Shown: positions 46,633 through 56,031, numbered from the stretch's first letter. The stretch: 64,000 nucleotides of DNA from Psychromonas ingrahamii 37 (GCF_000015285.1 NC_008709.1:3100001-3164000), one strand, 5' to 3'. Notes: generated by a model not told the origin, from the letters alone. Program-made: numbers and translations.

Positions 46633-46731
46633 CAAGCGCCTGCAATCTGACTCCATAACCTGTCAGCTTTTGTGCAAAACCCGCACAAAAGGCGGCAGAT
46701 TGGTACGCAGTTGATGCTGGCGTTTTAATGC
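46627..46731 (+). other. attC-like site after the HNH cassette
   Basis: Begins ATAACAAGCGCCTGCAATCT at the stop codon. Internal arms CTGCAATCTG and CAGATTGGTACGCAG are paired, and it ends CTGGCGTTTTAATGC. The overall shape is that of a ~105-bp attC of the 'AAGCGCCTGCAATCTG' class. Confidence 0.6.
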
Positions 46732-46872
46732 AGTCTCTTACAAAAGCTAGTTATAAGGATAGATAGGTCTTTACGCTAGGTATTGAGAGAAAGTGATCGT
46801 AAATGGGGTAGCCTCAAAAGATAAATAGAGTAAAAGTTCTGAGGCGCTATGTGCCCCTTTCCGACTTAGAAA
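46732..46872. repeat. GCCCCC-loop hairpin repeat, copy G, starting at the attC end
   Basis: CAGTCTCTTACAAAAGCTAG, ATAAGGATAGATAGG, GAGAGAAAGTGATCGTAAAT and GAGGCGCTATGTGCCCC follow the attC end, the same order as after the attC at 51974. The hairpin's right arm has decayed (CCGACTTAG). Confidence 0.65.
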
Positions 46873-47033
46873 CCTACAAGACGTCATGCACGAAATACCG
46901 TTTATGGTAAATAGTCCATTATTCACTCGAAATTGGCTTTAATAATCAAACTAAGGAAAGTTTTAAGAAGTTCCCCTTATGATTGACTTTCTATTTGATA
47001 GCACACCTCAAATCACTGCTATGGAATGATTAT

Positions 47034-47480
47034 TTAATTAACTGGGGATGAGTTATCACACCACCCCTTTCTTTTGCCACCATCATAAGGCCGCGCAAGT
47101 TTGGCTGTAATAAGCAGTTCGGTCAGATTTTTCCCATCGACATAGACATCAGCAAGAATTCTAAAGTATTTTCCACGCTGCATATTGCGCAACTCAATTG
47201 TTTTGGCGTTCCTGAGCTTGCCGACCGTGAATTGTTTAGCTAATCGAGCGCCTTTTTTTTCAGAATCACATTTCCCCCGAATTTCTGGTGCATCAACACC
47301 ATTCACTCGGATACGAACATTCTCACCAATGAGGGAAGGCCAGTCATTAATATTTACTCTGAACGTATCTGCATCGTAAATACTGGTGACCTCTACAACT
47401 AAGACTGAACCGTAATTTTTAGGCTTAGCAAAAAGTGAAAGTGGTGTTATTAACAAAACGAATAAAAGTAATTTTTTCAA
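47034..47480 (-). CDS. Exported thermonuclease-family (SNase-like) protein
   Basis: I prefer the TTG start at 47480, giving a clean signal peptide KKLLLFVLLITPLSLFA behind GGGG; a frame 84 bp longer would add a second hydrophobic stretch. The mature domain matches SNase: SIYDADTFRV (Asp), VRIRVNGVDAPEI (Arg and Asp), and a C-terminal LLITAKLARPYDGGKRKGWC. The second catalytic Arg region (RGKYFRILADVYVDGKNL) is present. It lies downstream of the DUF1524 nuclease on the same strand with a short gap, so both are exported nucleases, perhaps in one transcript. Confidence 0.82.
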   Translation of the reverse strand: MKKLLLFVLLITPLSLFAKPKNYGSVLVVEVTSIYDADTFRVNINDWPSLIGENVRIRVNGVDAPEIRGKCDSEKKGARLAKQFTVGKLRNAKTIELRNMQRGKYFRILADVYVDGKNLTELLITAKLARPYDGGKRKGWCDNSSPVN

Positions 47481-47624
47481 TATAGCCCCAATAAACACCC
47501 AGGAAAATGTTGTAATAAAACAAATAGCAGCACTTAATAACTGCCATACATAATTTATAGTCAATGCTATTCCTACACCAAAGAAGTCACTTATTAATAC
47601 TAAGCAGCTACTTTTTTTAGCTTA

Positions 47625-48353
47625 TTATTTTCCACACTTAGTCTTTTGAAGTTGACTTAGCTCTACAGTCTCATGTTTGGTAAATTCCAATCCATAGTTT
47701 AAAGCGATACGTTTAAAACGAACGATATACTGGCACTGAAAGGCTTCATTAGGCGGCAACCATTCCAAAGGTCCTTTAGCTCCTTTCTGACGATTTACAC
47801 TTAGTTCTACAGCGAAAAGATTGGAGTCATCATTTGCGAATGTCTTCCTTTTCTCAGCAGTCCAACTATCAGCGCCATGAAGCCATGCCCATTTAAGGGG
47901 TATGAGGTGGTCAACATCAAGATCACGGGAGTTATAAAAGGTTTTTCCTGTATAAGGATCTAGCCATTTACCGCTCTCTACTAAACATTTATTCTCCCCA
48001 TAGTCGATAGTGCCAGTGGATAACTTCAGCAGCAATTCATGCCGCGTGTTTAAGCAATCATGGTCACTATCAATCCAATGATTAAACTTATCTCTATCAT
48101 AACTATTATCTGCAACTTGAGTTGCTTTACTTTGTTGTTTTTCTTTTGTTAATCGGCCGCCTGAATCTAAGCACTGTTGCAAGCTATCAAAAGCTGTAAA
48201 ACTCTTTGTACGCGAATAATAAGAGCTACTACTATCATGACAAATCCCGCTCTTACTCATTTTGACAATTTCAGCAGTTATGCCGGCAGATGAGTAAAGA
48301 ATAGCAATAATACTTACAATTATTTTGCACTGTTTAATTACATACCTATGCAC
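47625..48353 (-). CDS. Exported HNH nuclease, DUF1524 family
   Basis: 242 residues with an N-terminal signal/anchor (VSIIAILYSSAGITA). The nuclease core contains DVDHLIPLKWAWLHGADSW near 148 (catalytic His in DHLIPL) and NLFAVELSVNRQKGAKGPLE near 180, then EWLPPN. Four Cys outside the core may form disulphides. Relatives are secreted DNases. It precedes the SNase-like gene on the same strand. Confidence 0.82.
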   Translation of the reverse strand: MHRYVIKQCKIIVSIIAILYSSAGITAEIVKMSKSGICHDSSSSYYSRTKSFTAFDSLQQCLDSGGRLTKEKQQSKATQVADNSYDRDKFNHWIDSDHDCLNTRHELLLKLSTGTIDYGENKCLVESGKWLDPYTGKTFYNSRDLDVDHLIPLKWAWLHGADSWTAEKRKTFANDDSNLFAVELSVNRQKGAKGPLEWLPPNEAFQCQYIVRFKRIALNYGLEFTKHETVELSQLQKTKCGK

Positions 48354-48645
48354 GGTGTAAACTCCTTTTTATCGTGATTTGTGCTCACATTACCTCAGTA
48401 ATAAAGCTTGTAGCTCATCCCCAAACTGCTTGGTAGCAATAAATGATACCTTAGCATAAATAGCTTTTTGTAATTGCAGAACACCATTCATAATTACCTA
48501 TTCAGTATCACAATACGTATAAATATATTGGACTGCACCAACAAGATAGAAATGACTTTACACAGATAATTTGAGCATTTAAAAATTGTATTATAAATGG
48601 CAGCGCTTAAAGCTTACTACGACATTTATATAAAAGGAGAATGTT

Positions 48646-49242
48646 ATGAAAGCTTGGAATAAAGGTAAACGGGTTGGTCAGAAAAAAGCGTTTAAACTAG
48701 AAGATATTTGGAGGATTAGAATTCGTTTAGAATTAGAACATAACCTCGAACAATTAGTCATATTTAACTTGGCAATTGACAGTAAGCTCCGCTCTAGCGA
48801 TTTAATTCAACTCAAAGTACGTGATATATCTTCTAGTTCATTAATTCAATCCCGGGCCATAATTGAACAAAAGAAAACTCATCGTGAAGTCCAATTTGAA
48901 ATAACACCTAAAACTCAACAATGTCTAACTCTCTGGATACATAACCAGAACTTAACTCCCTCGGATTATTTATTTCCGAGCCCACGAAAGGAAGGTAGTC
49001 ATATAAGTTATCACTATTATTCAGGAATAGTTAAGCAATGGGTAAAAAAATTGGGGTTAGATTTAACCCAATATAACACTCATTCGCTCAGGAGAACGAA
49101 AGCATCATTAATTTATGCAAAGACGAAAAACCTTCGGGCAATACAATTATTACTGGGGCATTCAAAATTGGAAAGCACGATTGAATACTTGGGAGTTGAA
49201 ATCGAAGACGCATTAACTATTTCAGAAGCAACAGAAACGTAA
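48646..49242 (+). CDS. Short tyrosine recombinase (198 aa)
   Basis: Only the catalytic domain is present, with the full residue set: Arg in KLRSSDLIQL near 50, Lys in the following hairpin, HSLRRTKAS near 146, LLGHSKLES near 168, and the nucleophile Tyr in STIEYLGV. AAAGGAG precedes the ATG. It belongs to the small stand-alone integrases found in many proteobacteria, not to IntI, whose extra helix is absent. It may move an island module. A hairpin terminator follows. Confidence 0.85.
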   Translation: MKAWNKGKRVGQKKAFKLEDIWRIRIRLELEHNLEQLVIFNLAIDSKLRSSDLIQLKVRDISSSSLIQSRAIIEQKKTHREVQFEITPKTQQCLTLWIHNQNLTPSDYLFPSPRKEGSHISYHYYSGIVKQWVKKLGLDLTQYNTHSLRRTKASLIYAKTKNLRAIQLLLGHSKLESTIEYLGVEIEDALTISEATET

Positions 49243-49258
49243 TTATTAATGATTTAGT

Positions 49259-49293
49259 TAGGCGAAAGATTGTTGCATACATCACTTTCGCCT
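49259..49293 (+). terminator. Hairpin after the short recombinase
   Basis: AGGCGAAAG and CTTTCGCCT pair, followed by CAATTTG. The left arm is preceded by GTT, giving GTTAGGCGAAA, the same string as upstream of the SLATT gene, so it may double as an attC-type core. Confidence 0.55.
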
Positions 49294-49341
49294 CAATTTG
49301 ATCAAACTTTAGACTAATTATCTGTATCACTTAAGTATTAC

Positions 49342-49509
49342 TTATTTGCCCTTTGGTGTTGCATTTCCTCGATCTCCGCCGGATGGATTTGGAGTTGTAC
49401 TTGGCCAATTCCCCCCGGGCCCAGGATGACTCGATGGACCTCTGCCACTGCCTTTAGAACCACCACTTTTAAGGCCCTCTTTGGAACCGTTTCCACTACC
49501 TTTGCTCAT
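49342..49509 (-). CDS. Small Gly/Ser/Pro-rich protein (55 aa)
   Basis: ATG at 49509 behind GGGGA. The sequence MSKGSGNGSKEGLKSGGSKG then ends PGPGGNWPSTTPNPSGGDRG and NATPKGK. It is a disordered, basic peptide of a type seen repeatedly in gammaproteobacterial accessory DNA. Function unknown. Confidence 0.65.
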   Translation of the reverse strand: MSKGSGNGSKEGLKSGGSKGSGRGPSSHPGPGGNWPSTTPNPSGGDRGNATPKGK

Positions 49510-49929
49510 AATAATCCCCTTTTTTTGCCTAATCATAATAAGGATAGTAAAAAGTCAGTGAAAGTATAGTAGAGGGGTCTCGAACTGAGAGTCGATTAAT
49601 AACGTGCTCAATTACGAGATGGAACGATGGAGGCATTAACGCCCCCATTGCGTTATAAAACTAGCGACTAAATTTACTTGGGCATTACGACGCCCAACTC
49701 GGGAAAAGCGAGCCTGGTGATAGCATCAATTTTTTAACGAATATTACACTTTAATTATTATGAGTTGAGGTTAACCAGGTCTTTTCAGGGTGTAGGCCCT
49801 AGTGCCTTCGGACTTAAATACGATCATTCATTTTTATGATGAAGTGTGCGTGGTGATTTTTTGTAACAAACTTAGGTCCGATAGCACTAGTGATGTGTCC
49901 TTAGTCATGCACAAGCTCCACATCCTCAA

Positions 49930-50148
49930 TTCTTTAACGTGTTGAAATAAAAAATTATTTTTATTATAGCTTGTATTTATAGAGATCTCTATAAATGCAA
50001 ATGCTTCATTTCCCCAAGATAAAGATTCAATTTACAAATCACTATTATATGCCGTCTAACTGTTTTGATGCTTGTTTTGGTCTAATCTTTAAGAATAAAA
50101 AATTTTAAATGTGTATTAGTAAGAATGCAAACTAATACAACGTTAGGG
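49930..50148 (+). repeat. Palindrome-bearing dispersed repeat, copy 3, ending in attC-like site
   Basis: A perfect 22-bp palindrome lies at 49975-49996 with the same core as copy 2. GTCTAACTGTTTTGATGC (50054 on) opens and CTAATACAACGTTAGGG (ending 50148) closes a ~95-bp attC-like segment. The alpha/beta hydrolase gene begins 29 bp later. The stretch 49510-49929 to its left holds no gene, only the repeat shared with 44.0-44.4 kb. Confidence 0.75.
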
Positions 50149-50176
50149 ATATAAAAGTCATCCGGAGAGAAAAATA

Positions 50177-51901
50177 ATGAGTGCACTATTTCAAAACAAA
50201 AAAACCTTAAATTTGTTTGCTTTGCTTCTATTCCTCACTGCTTTATCCCCCTCTATTTCTCATGCAGGTTTATGCTCAGATCCAATAAAGAGTGCCGCAG
50301 GATTCGAACCGAGTAAACTGATGGTAGTGATCCCTGCAACATCTCATACAAGAGAGGAGTGGGAATCTTTTTATATTAAGTTTAAAGAACACCCAAAATC
50401 AAAAGAATACGCATGGTTATTTATAAATCACGATATTGGGTTCACATCTCTAGGTAACGTGAGGGATATTGCTCAGTCAATTAGTGTCTGCATTAATCAA
50501 GTTGTATCGACTGGTAAGTATGAGTACGTTTCACTGATAGGGCATAGTATCGGAGGTATGATCGCAAGACGAGCATACCTTGAAGCTGCTGGTCAGTTTT
50601 CTGACTATTCAAAGGCTCACACTGAGTGGGCAAGCAAAGTCGACCGTATTTTATTGTTTGCCTCTGTCAATCGAGGGATACCAAATGGTATGCATTGGTG
50701 GGCGCGATTAGCAAACTGGTTTCTTAGAAGTGTGCCTCACCCAAGATTTATATTAGAAGATATGGCTTACGGTTCTGATTTCGTCGTCGATACGCGTATT
50801 TCCTGGGTGCGATATTTTGCCAAGCTTGCACGTGATAAAAAACCAACACCAAGAGTTGTCCAGTTTTGGGGTGATCAAGACTCTGTAGTCAACGAGAAAG
50901 ATAATGCAGACCTTGAAGCGTTTAGCGGAAATGTGCTAGAGCGAGTGGCAGATGCCAAGCATGCGGATTTAATTAGATTCGAACCAGAATATACCAGTGT
51001 GCCTAAACAGAGATGGAAATTGTTTGAGAAGGAGTTATTTTCTGACAAGCCAGAAGAGTTATCAAATCATACCTATCATGGGTCATCAAGAATATTGATA
51101 ATTCTTAATGGAATTCGTGATTCTACTAATTCTGAATGGGTAATAGATTTAAAAAATCAAGCAACAAAAGTCTATGGTGAAAAGTCGGTAGAAGCTCCCG
51201 ATTATGGATATTTTACTGCTGCTCATTTCGCTTTCTCTCCATTAAGAGAAAAAAACATTCCAAAATTTCGCGACTTATACTCCGAATTGGTTGCGGCAAA
51301 TCCTTTGGCAGAATTTGATTTTATTGGTCATAGCAATGGCACCTATATACTTGCAAATAGTTTGAAGTCAACACCAAGCATGAAGTTCAATAATGTATCT
51401 TTAGTGGCTCCAGTTATATCTGATGAATATGATTGGGCAAATATTTTCAAGAGAGGGCAAATCAAGTCATTAAGATATGATGTTGCGACAGAGGATTGGC
51501 CCGTCGGGATACTATGTGCCGCTTTAAATGCACTAGGTTCGTCAGAGGTGGGGCCATCAGGCGTTACCCTGTTTAAAGGCAACAGCGACAAAATGGCTCG
51601 GTCAAAATTAGAAAAAGTGGGCTGGTTCGATGGGGGGCATAGTATCGCGCTACATCCGAATAACAGGGAGCATCTTTTAGAGTTTGTACAGACGGGGGCA
51701 CATTTTGATTCTGGCTTAGACTTAAAAAGCGAAGTGGGATGGATGCGGATAGTCACCAATGCGACACAGTATCTAGTTTGGGCAATGGTTTTGGGGTTGT
51801 TGTGGTGGATGTTCAAGGCTGGTCGGTCAAAAGCACTCAAACGTGTCGGAATAAGTTGTTTCGCAATATTAGTAGCATATGTCGTTCTTGACATCATATA
51901 G
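50177..51901 (+). CDS. Exported two-domain alpha/beta hydrolase (likely gene cassette)
   Basis: 574 residues. A signal peptide ends at SHA. The first hydrolase domain (about 45-290) has nucleophile elbow VSLIGHSIGGMIARR and a later His in ADAKHADLI. A second hydrolase-like domain (about 310-510) has FDFIGHSNGTYILA and GGHSIALHP. A C-terminal helix (YLVWAMVLGLLWWMF) and another hydrophobic stretch anchor it to the membrane. It may be a lipase or esterase. It is bracketed by an attC-type core at 50142 and an attC at 51905-51980. Confidence 0.75.
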   Translation: MSALFQNKKTLNLFALLLFLTALSPSISHAGLCSDPIKSAAGFEPSKLMVVIPATSHTREEWESFYIKFKEHPKSKEYAWLFINHDIGFTSLGNVRDIAQSISVCINQVVSTGKYEYVSLIGHSIGGMIARRAYLEAAGQFSDYSKAHTEWASKVDRILLFASVNRGIPNGMHWWARLANWFLRSVPHPRFILEDMAYGSDFVVDTRISWVRYFAKLARDKKPTPRVVQFWGDQDSVVNEKDNADLEAFSGNVLERVADAKHADLIRFEPEYTSVPKQRWKLFEKELFSDKPEELSNHTYHGSSRILIILNGIRDSTNSEWVIDLKNQATKVYGEKSVEAPDYGYFTAAHFAFSPLREKNIPKFRDLYSELVAANPLAEFDFIGHSNGTYILANSLKSTPSMKFNNVSLVAPVISDEYDWANIFKRGQIKSLRYDVATEDWPVGILCAALNALGSSEVGPSGVTLFKGNSDKMARSKLEKVGWFDGGHSIALHPNNREHLLEFVQTGAHFDSGLDLKSEVGWMRIVTNATQYLVWAMVLGLLWWMFKAGRSKALKRVGISCFAILVAYVVLDII

Positions 51902-51904
51902 TTC

Positions 51905-51980
51905 GCCTAACAATTCGCTACACAAGGACAAAATTGCTCGCTAACGCTTGCAATTTTACCTGTGAGCGGTCGTGTTAATG
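51905..51980 (+). other. attC site after the hydrolase cassette
   Basis: GCCTAACAATTCGCTACAC opens and GTGAGCGGTCGTGTTAATG closes the site, with complementary inner arms and a central CAAAATTGC/GCAATTTTA pair. R'' (51905-51911) is consensus and the site starts 4 bp after the stop codon. Confidence 0.75.
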
Positions 51981-52400
51981 CGGCCTCTTACAAAATCTAA
52001 ACATAAGGATAGAAAGACTTTTACACTCGGTCTTGGGAGAAAGCTAGCGTAAATGGGGTAGTATAAACAGATGAATAGAGCAAATACTCTAAATCGCTTC
52101 GTGCCCCCAAGCGAGTTAGAAACTTATAAAATTTGGATCAGTATCACTTACCCACTACAAAAAAGAAACTGGTTCATTTGGCTATTTGAGCTTGAAAAAA
52201 ACACCAAGTGGAAAAAGCATTTTTATGCTCGAAAAACAGTCATTAAAACAAATTTTTAACCTGCTATTTTTAAGGTTATATAGCTTAATTGACTCTTGGT
52301 TTTAAGTGCTTTTTTCAAATCTGATAATGAAACCGTTATTTATGTAAGAAAAAGTCGCTACTTACCATAATAGGTATTTTGTGCGTCCACTTTTTTGTAA
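51981..52400. repeat. Hairpin and long dispersed repeat, copy H
   Basis: It follows the attC end with CGGCCTCTTACAAAATCTAA, then the left module, then CTAAATCGCTT (52089-52099) pairing with AAGCGAGTTAG (52109-52119) with one mismatch. The tail to ~52390 matches 40020-40300. No gene is supported; a short frame here is repeat-derived. The further DNA to 52649 is empty apart from the leader of the next gene and CACCTAACAAGCAG near 52596. Confidence 0.75.
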
Positions 52401-52649
52401 CCAGTTAAAAAATAAAAAATTTATAACCCTACTGAAAGTCCCGTGTCTCCACCAGAAATATAAAATTAATCAAGGGCATATGAACAACCTAGCGTTTACT
52501 TTTGCATGATATTATTGTGACTTATTGATTGCGTGGTAAATAACAGATATTCTGTTGATCAAGATAGGTAGTGCCGGATTTTACGTCATTTGCCACCTAA
52601 CAAGCAGTTAAGTACTAATTCTAGCTATTAACTTAAATATGGATATTCG

Positions 52650-52976
52650 ATGAAAAAACTAATAATAATATTGATACTAGGTGTCAGTCAAACCGCTTTA
52701 GCAAAAGTGCCTGAAGACAAAATCAATGCATCATTTGATGCTACTTATTGTTCTGCATTATTGGAGTACATCGATAGTGGTAGATTATACGATCAAAAAA
52801 AGTCTCATAAATTAATAAAGGAAGCTGACCGTATCGATGCTAGTTTGCCAGAAGGGTATCGAACAGATGTTATAGCTGATAGAAATAAATACATAAATGG
52901 CTTAAACGAGAAGAAGTACTCAAAAGAAGTGGCAAAAGCGAGTTACGAACATTTTAAGTGTGACTTGAAAATTTAG
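52650..52976 (+). CDS. Exported hypothetical protein, 108 aa
   Basis: A clear signal peptide MKKLIIILILGVSQTALA is followed by an ~90-residue helical, basic mature protein with two Cys (TYCSALL and HFKCDLK) likely to be disulphide-bonded in the periplasm. No family is recognised. It shares direction with the following DUF4124-like gene 48 bp away and may be co-transcribed. Confidence 0.7.
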   Translation: MKKLIIILILGVSQTALAKVPEDKINASFDATYCSALLEYIDSGRLYDQKKSHKLIKEADRIDASLPEGYRTDVIADRNKYINGLNEKKYSKEVAKASYEHFKCDLKI

Positions 52977-53024
52977 TCAGCTATTAAGGCGTTGGTATGT
53001 ACTTGTGATTTATAGGAATCAGAT

Positions 53025-54227
53025 ATGCCCATATATTTTAAAATGTTAACTACAACGCTTTTTTTTACTATTGCCCTACCAATCTATGCACAAGTATACA
53101 CTTGTGAAGTAAATGGAAAAACAACATTTACAGATCAAATCTGTGAATATGAAGAGCAAGTAGTAATTAATTCGAATAAAGTTTCAAATCAAAAATCATC
53201 TGAACAACTTAAATATATATCTTTTAAGTATGGTGGCTCCGCATGCCCTGAGAAAAAATATTGGGAAGCATTCATCGATAAAAGTGAAACTTATGATATG
53301 AAAGACTTTAATAAAAATTGTTTTTATCTTAGAGAGGGGAATATTGTTTATAGTTTTTTAAACCGTATTTTTTATAAAAATAGAGAATTAGTACAAGTTA
53401 AATCTAGTGATGGGAAATTATTATGGTTAGAGCTTGCAGGTGTTGAAGAACCTGTGTCCAGTACTAATCAAAAACCTATGCCATGGTCAACACTATTAAG
53501 AACTCAGAATGGTAAAATAATCGACATTGGTGGTTATAGTAAACATAAAATTAAAAAGGATATAGAGTCTGTTAGTAAATCTATAACTACTGGATTTAAG
53601 CTTAAAATTAAAGCCGATGAGTATAAAGGTATTTGGCCTTTTCCTTTAGATAGTGGAGGAACCTTATTTTGTAAAAACATTGATAGTAGACGAAAAGCAG
53701 TATGGTTAAATGGAATACATTCAACTTATGCATTAAATGGTCAAGCAATGAACTGGATGAAAAAAAATAACTTCATAGGAATTGATGGAGGTTTAACTAA
53801 AATTGGAAGGGAGCATTCAAATAACTTTAAAGGATTATCAAAATTAATTAGTGATGGGTTGACGTTGTGCAATGAAAATCTAAATTTTAAATATGAATCG
53901 GTTGACCAATACGTGGCAAAAGCACTAAAGAGATGGGGGCCAAAGAATATCTCCACCAATAAAAAAATACTTAAATCCTTGGGAATTTACTCGGGCCCAA
54001 TAAATTCGGTTATTGATCTAAATTATGCACAAAAGGTCACATCTGCTTATTACCGGTATCTGGAGAAATGCAAAAATGGTTCTGTTTCAGGAACAAATTG
54101 CTCCGCATACAAATACATGCTTAAAGCTGGTAGTACCAATTATCGCCCACCAGTGAGTGCAATATTTTATGAATTGTCATCAAGAAATTTGCAAGCTGAA
54201 GCTGGCAAACTGAAAGTTGGAGATTAA
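53025..54227 (+). CDS. Exported protein with DUF4124-like N-terminus (400 aa)
   Basis: Signal peptide ending at YAQ, then YTCEVNGKTTFTDQICE, the DUF4124 pattern of short periplasmic domains. The middle 200 residues are unassigned. The C-terminal part RWGPKNISTNKKILKSLGIY resembles a peptidoglycan-binding-like helical repeat only weakly. Function unknown; it is probably periplasmic. Its small exported neighbour upstream suggests a shared envelope role. Confidence 0.68.
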   Translation: MPIYFKMLTTTLFFTIALPIYAQVYTCEVNGKTTFTDQICEYEEQVVINSNKVSNQKSSEQLKYISFKYGGSACPEKKYWEAFIDKSETYDMKDFNKNCFYLREGNIVYSFLNRIFYKNRELVQVKSSDGKLLWLELAGVEEPVSSTNQKPMPWSTLLRTQNGKIIDIGGYSKHKIKKDIESVSKSITTGFKLKIKADEYKGIWPFPLDSGGTLFCKNIDSRRKAVWLNGIHSTYALNGQAMNWMKKNNFIGIDGGLTKIGREHSNNFKGLSKLISDGLTLCNENLNFKYESVDQYVAKALKRWGPKNISTNKKILKSLGIYSGPINSVIDLNYAQKVTSAYYRYLEKCKNGSVSGTNCSAYKYMLKAGSTNYRPPVSAIFYELSSRNLQAEAGKLKVGD

Positions 54228-54602
54228 GGTTAAAAAAATGTAACTAATAAGGATAGGTCGTGTGAGCCAGCCTTATAAACACCTAACACACCGTTATGTA
54301 TTTATTTTCCATAACTCCCGATGTCGAAGCCATATGCGTCAGTAGCGCACGTACAGATCTGCGCCGGAGTCATAATCAAAGGCTTTGGGCGACTTAACAA
54401 GCGAATCATACCACAAATCTTTCTAACCAAATAAAATAAAAAATAGACTAATATTTAGTCAATTAGATGGGTGTCCAGTTACTTAAAATTACAAAACGCC
54501 AGCCAAATTAATGGCTGAACATATGGTAGCTATGGCTGATTAATGGCGATGTACTTCAGGGTTAAATCTGCCAAAGAATTTCTTGAATTTTACCAATTGG
54601 CC
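54228..54602. other. Gene-free stretch between the DUF4124 and ter-type genes
   Basis: No gene is visible. It contains ATAAGGATAGGTCG (a scrap of the island repeat left module) and CACCTAACACACCGTTATGT near 54271, which resembles the two ends of an attC with the middle deleted. Confidence 0.4.
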
Positions 54603-55799
54603 TTACTTATAATCATTCACAGGCCCACAATCCATAAGTACATTTACAATACCGTTTCGGTCCATTTCTAAACTAGGACGATTTTCGGAACCGGGTTTGC
54701 TGTAGTATTCTAACGCTTTAATTAACACTCCATCTGGCGTATTGACAATGATGCCTGGAACGCAGGTATATATCTTATTATCTTTATTCGCATTTTCAGC
54801 TGGAATATTAATTTCTGTACCATTGTGATTATCAATCAACATTGACACTTTATATTTATGGAATGAGCCAGTACCATTAGATTGAGCTGAGTAAGCAACT
54901 GGTACGACAGCTTTAATTGTATCATTTAGGCGGATTTTTATTTCTTCTTTGCTGCTCTGATTTTTTTTCTGGAATAAACCTTTTTTAGCGCAGCCAACAT
55001 CACCTAAATGATGCACTGCCCCTTTATTATAGTTTTGAAGCTTTGGAACGCCATTAGCGCCAAACATGGCAACATCAATTTGCTCGCCATTACTGAGATA
55101 AACCAAAGCATATACATCATAATCGGTACTGCTGTCCCAGGAAATAGATGCAGTGATCTCTGCTGTTTTTTCAATAAGTATGGCTTTTTTACCTTTAGAT
55201 AAATCTATTTTTCCGCTGACTTTTTCCAAATTAACACTAGAATTAACCTTTTTAACTTGTTGGGTTTGTGGCTCTTCTTTGTTATCGACTTCAATACCAT
55301 AATGTTCACACAAACCTGTTAACCCAGTAGCAAAGCCCTGCCAAATAGAGCGAACTTTGATCTGCTTATTACGACTGTATATTTCTGCAACGATAATGCC
55401 TTTTTCAGTGCTAAACGCTTGAGGTGTTAGTAAAGTAACCGTGCCGTTACAATGAATTTCAGCTGTTAAGTTTAAATCAGAAAAACCAATACCATTATCT
55501 TCAGTTAAGGTAATTGCTATTTTAGTAATATCCGTTAAAGCAGTATTAAGAGAAAAATCAATTTGATGTATGGTTATATCCCGCTCATTTATGGGAGGTT
55601 TGAATTGTGCGGTTTTGGCTATGTCACTCGGTTGATTAAAAAAAACCATACCATTATCATTTTTTACTTTTCCTGAATCATCAAGCAAAAATGCAGTTAA
55701 ATTTATATCTATTGCTGCTGAAGTTGGGTGTTTAATAAAAATAGTGCCTATAGAACATGCTAAAGCGCAATTACCACCTTTTTGTAATTCAGTTGTCAT
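54603..55799 (-). CDS. TerA-like tellurium resistance / stress protein
   Basis: 398 residues. The N-terminal ~170 form a TerD-type domain (ELQKGGNCALACSIGTIFIK...WQGFATGLTGLCEHYGI), followed by a linker and a C-terminal TerA-type domain (ISWDSSTDYDVYALVYLSNG, HHLGDVGC, MDRNGIVNVLMDCGP). Ter proteins bind calcium through acidic loops and are tied to stress, phage and tellurite resistance. It is in the same orientation as TerD but separated from it by 2.2 kb holding other genes. Confidence 0.8.
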   Translation of the reverse strand: MTTELQKGGNCALACSIGTIFIKHPTSAAIDINLTAFLLDDSGKVKNDNGMVFFNQPSDIAKTAQFKPPINERDITIHQIDFSLNTALTDITKIAITLTEDNGIGFSDLNLTAEIHCNGTVTLLTPQAFSTEKGIIVAEIYSRNKQIKVRSIWQGFATGLTGLCEHYGIEVDNKEEPQTQQVKKVNSSVNLEKVSGKIDLSKGKKAILIEKTAEITASISWDSSTDYDVYALVYLSNGEQIDVAMFGANGVPKLQNYNKGAVHHLGDVGCAKKGLFQKKNQSSKEEIKIRLNDTIKAVVPVAYSAQSNGTGSFHKYKVSMLIDNHNGTEINIPAENANKDNKIYTCVPGIIVNTPDGVLIKALEYYSKPGSENRPSLEMDRNGIVNVLMDCGPVNDYK

Positions 55800-55887
55800 T
55801 TTTTCACCTCTTTTATATAATATTTTTTATGTAGGTTGCTGATTTTTTATTAAAAAAGAGACAGTCGCAATCTGTCCAATACTTTCC

Positions 55888-55927
55888 ATGTCCATTTTAT
55901 TTGTAGAGCAACACATAAAATGGACAT
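55888..55927. promoter_or_regulatory. Perfect inverted repeat upstream of the terA-like gene
   Basis: ATGTCCATTTTAT (55888-55900) and ATAAAATGGACAT (55915-55927) form a perfect 13-bp stem with a 14-nt loop, about 90-130 bp before the terA-like start. It could be an operator or an RNA hairpin. Confidence 0.5.
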
Positions 55928-56031
55928 CTAAAATATATCACAATAAAAGAACAAAAATCATGACCGCTATATGTAAAAGTATCTTTTAAAGGCTCTGTTC
56001 CAAATGATTGTTGTCTATACTTGTAAATTAT

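Noticed and set aside
48646..49242. Integron integrase for the cassette sites
   Set aside because: The protein is a stand-alone catalytic domain of ~200 residues and lacks the extra helix region of IntI; it is better called a short tyrosine recombinase.
52071..52259. 62-codon plus-strand frame
   Set aside because: It is fully inside the dispersed repeat shared with 40.0-40.3 kb, where the equivalent frame is broken.
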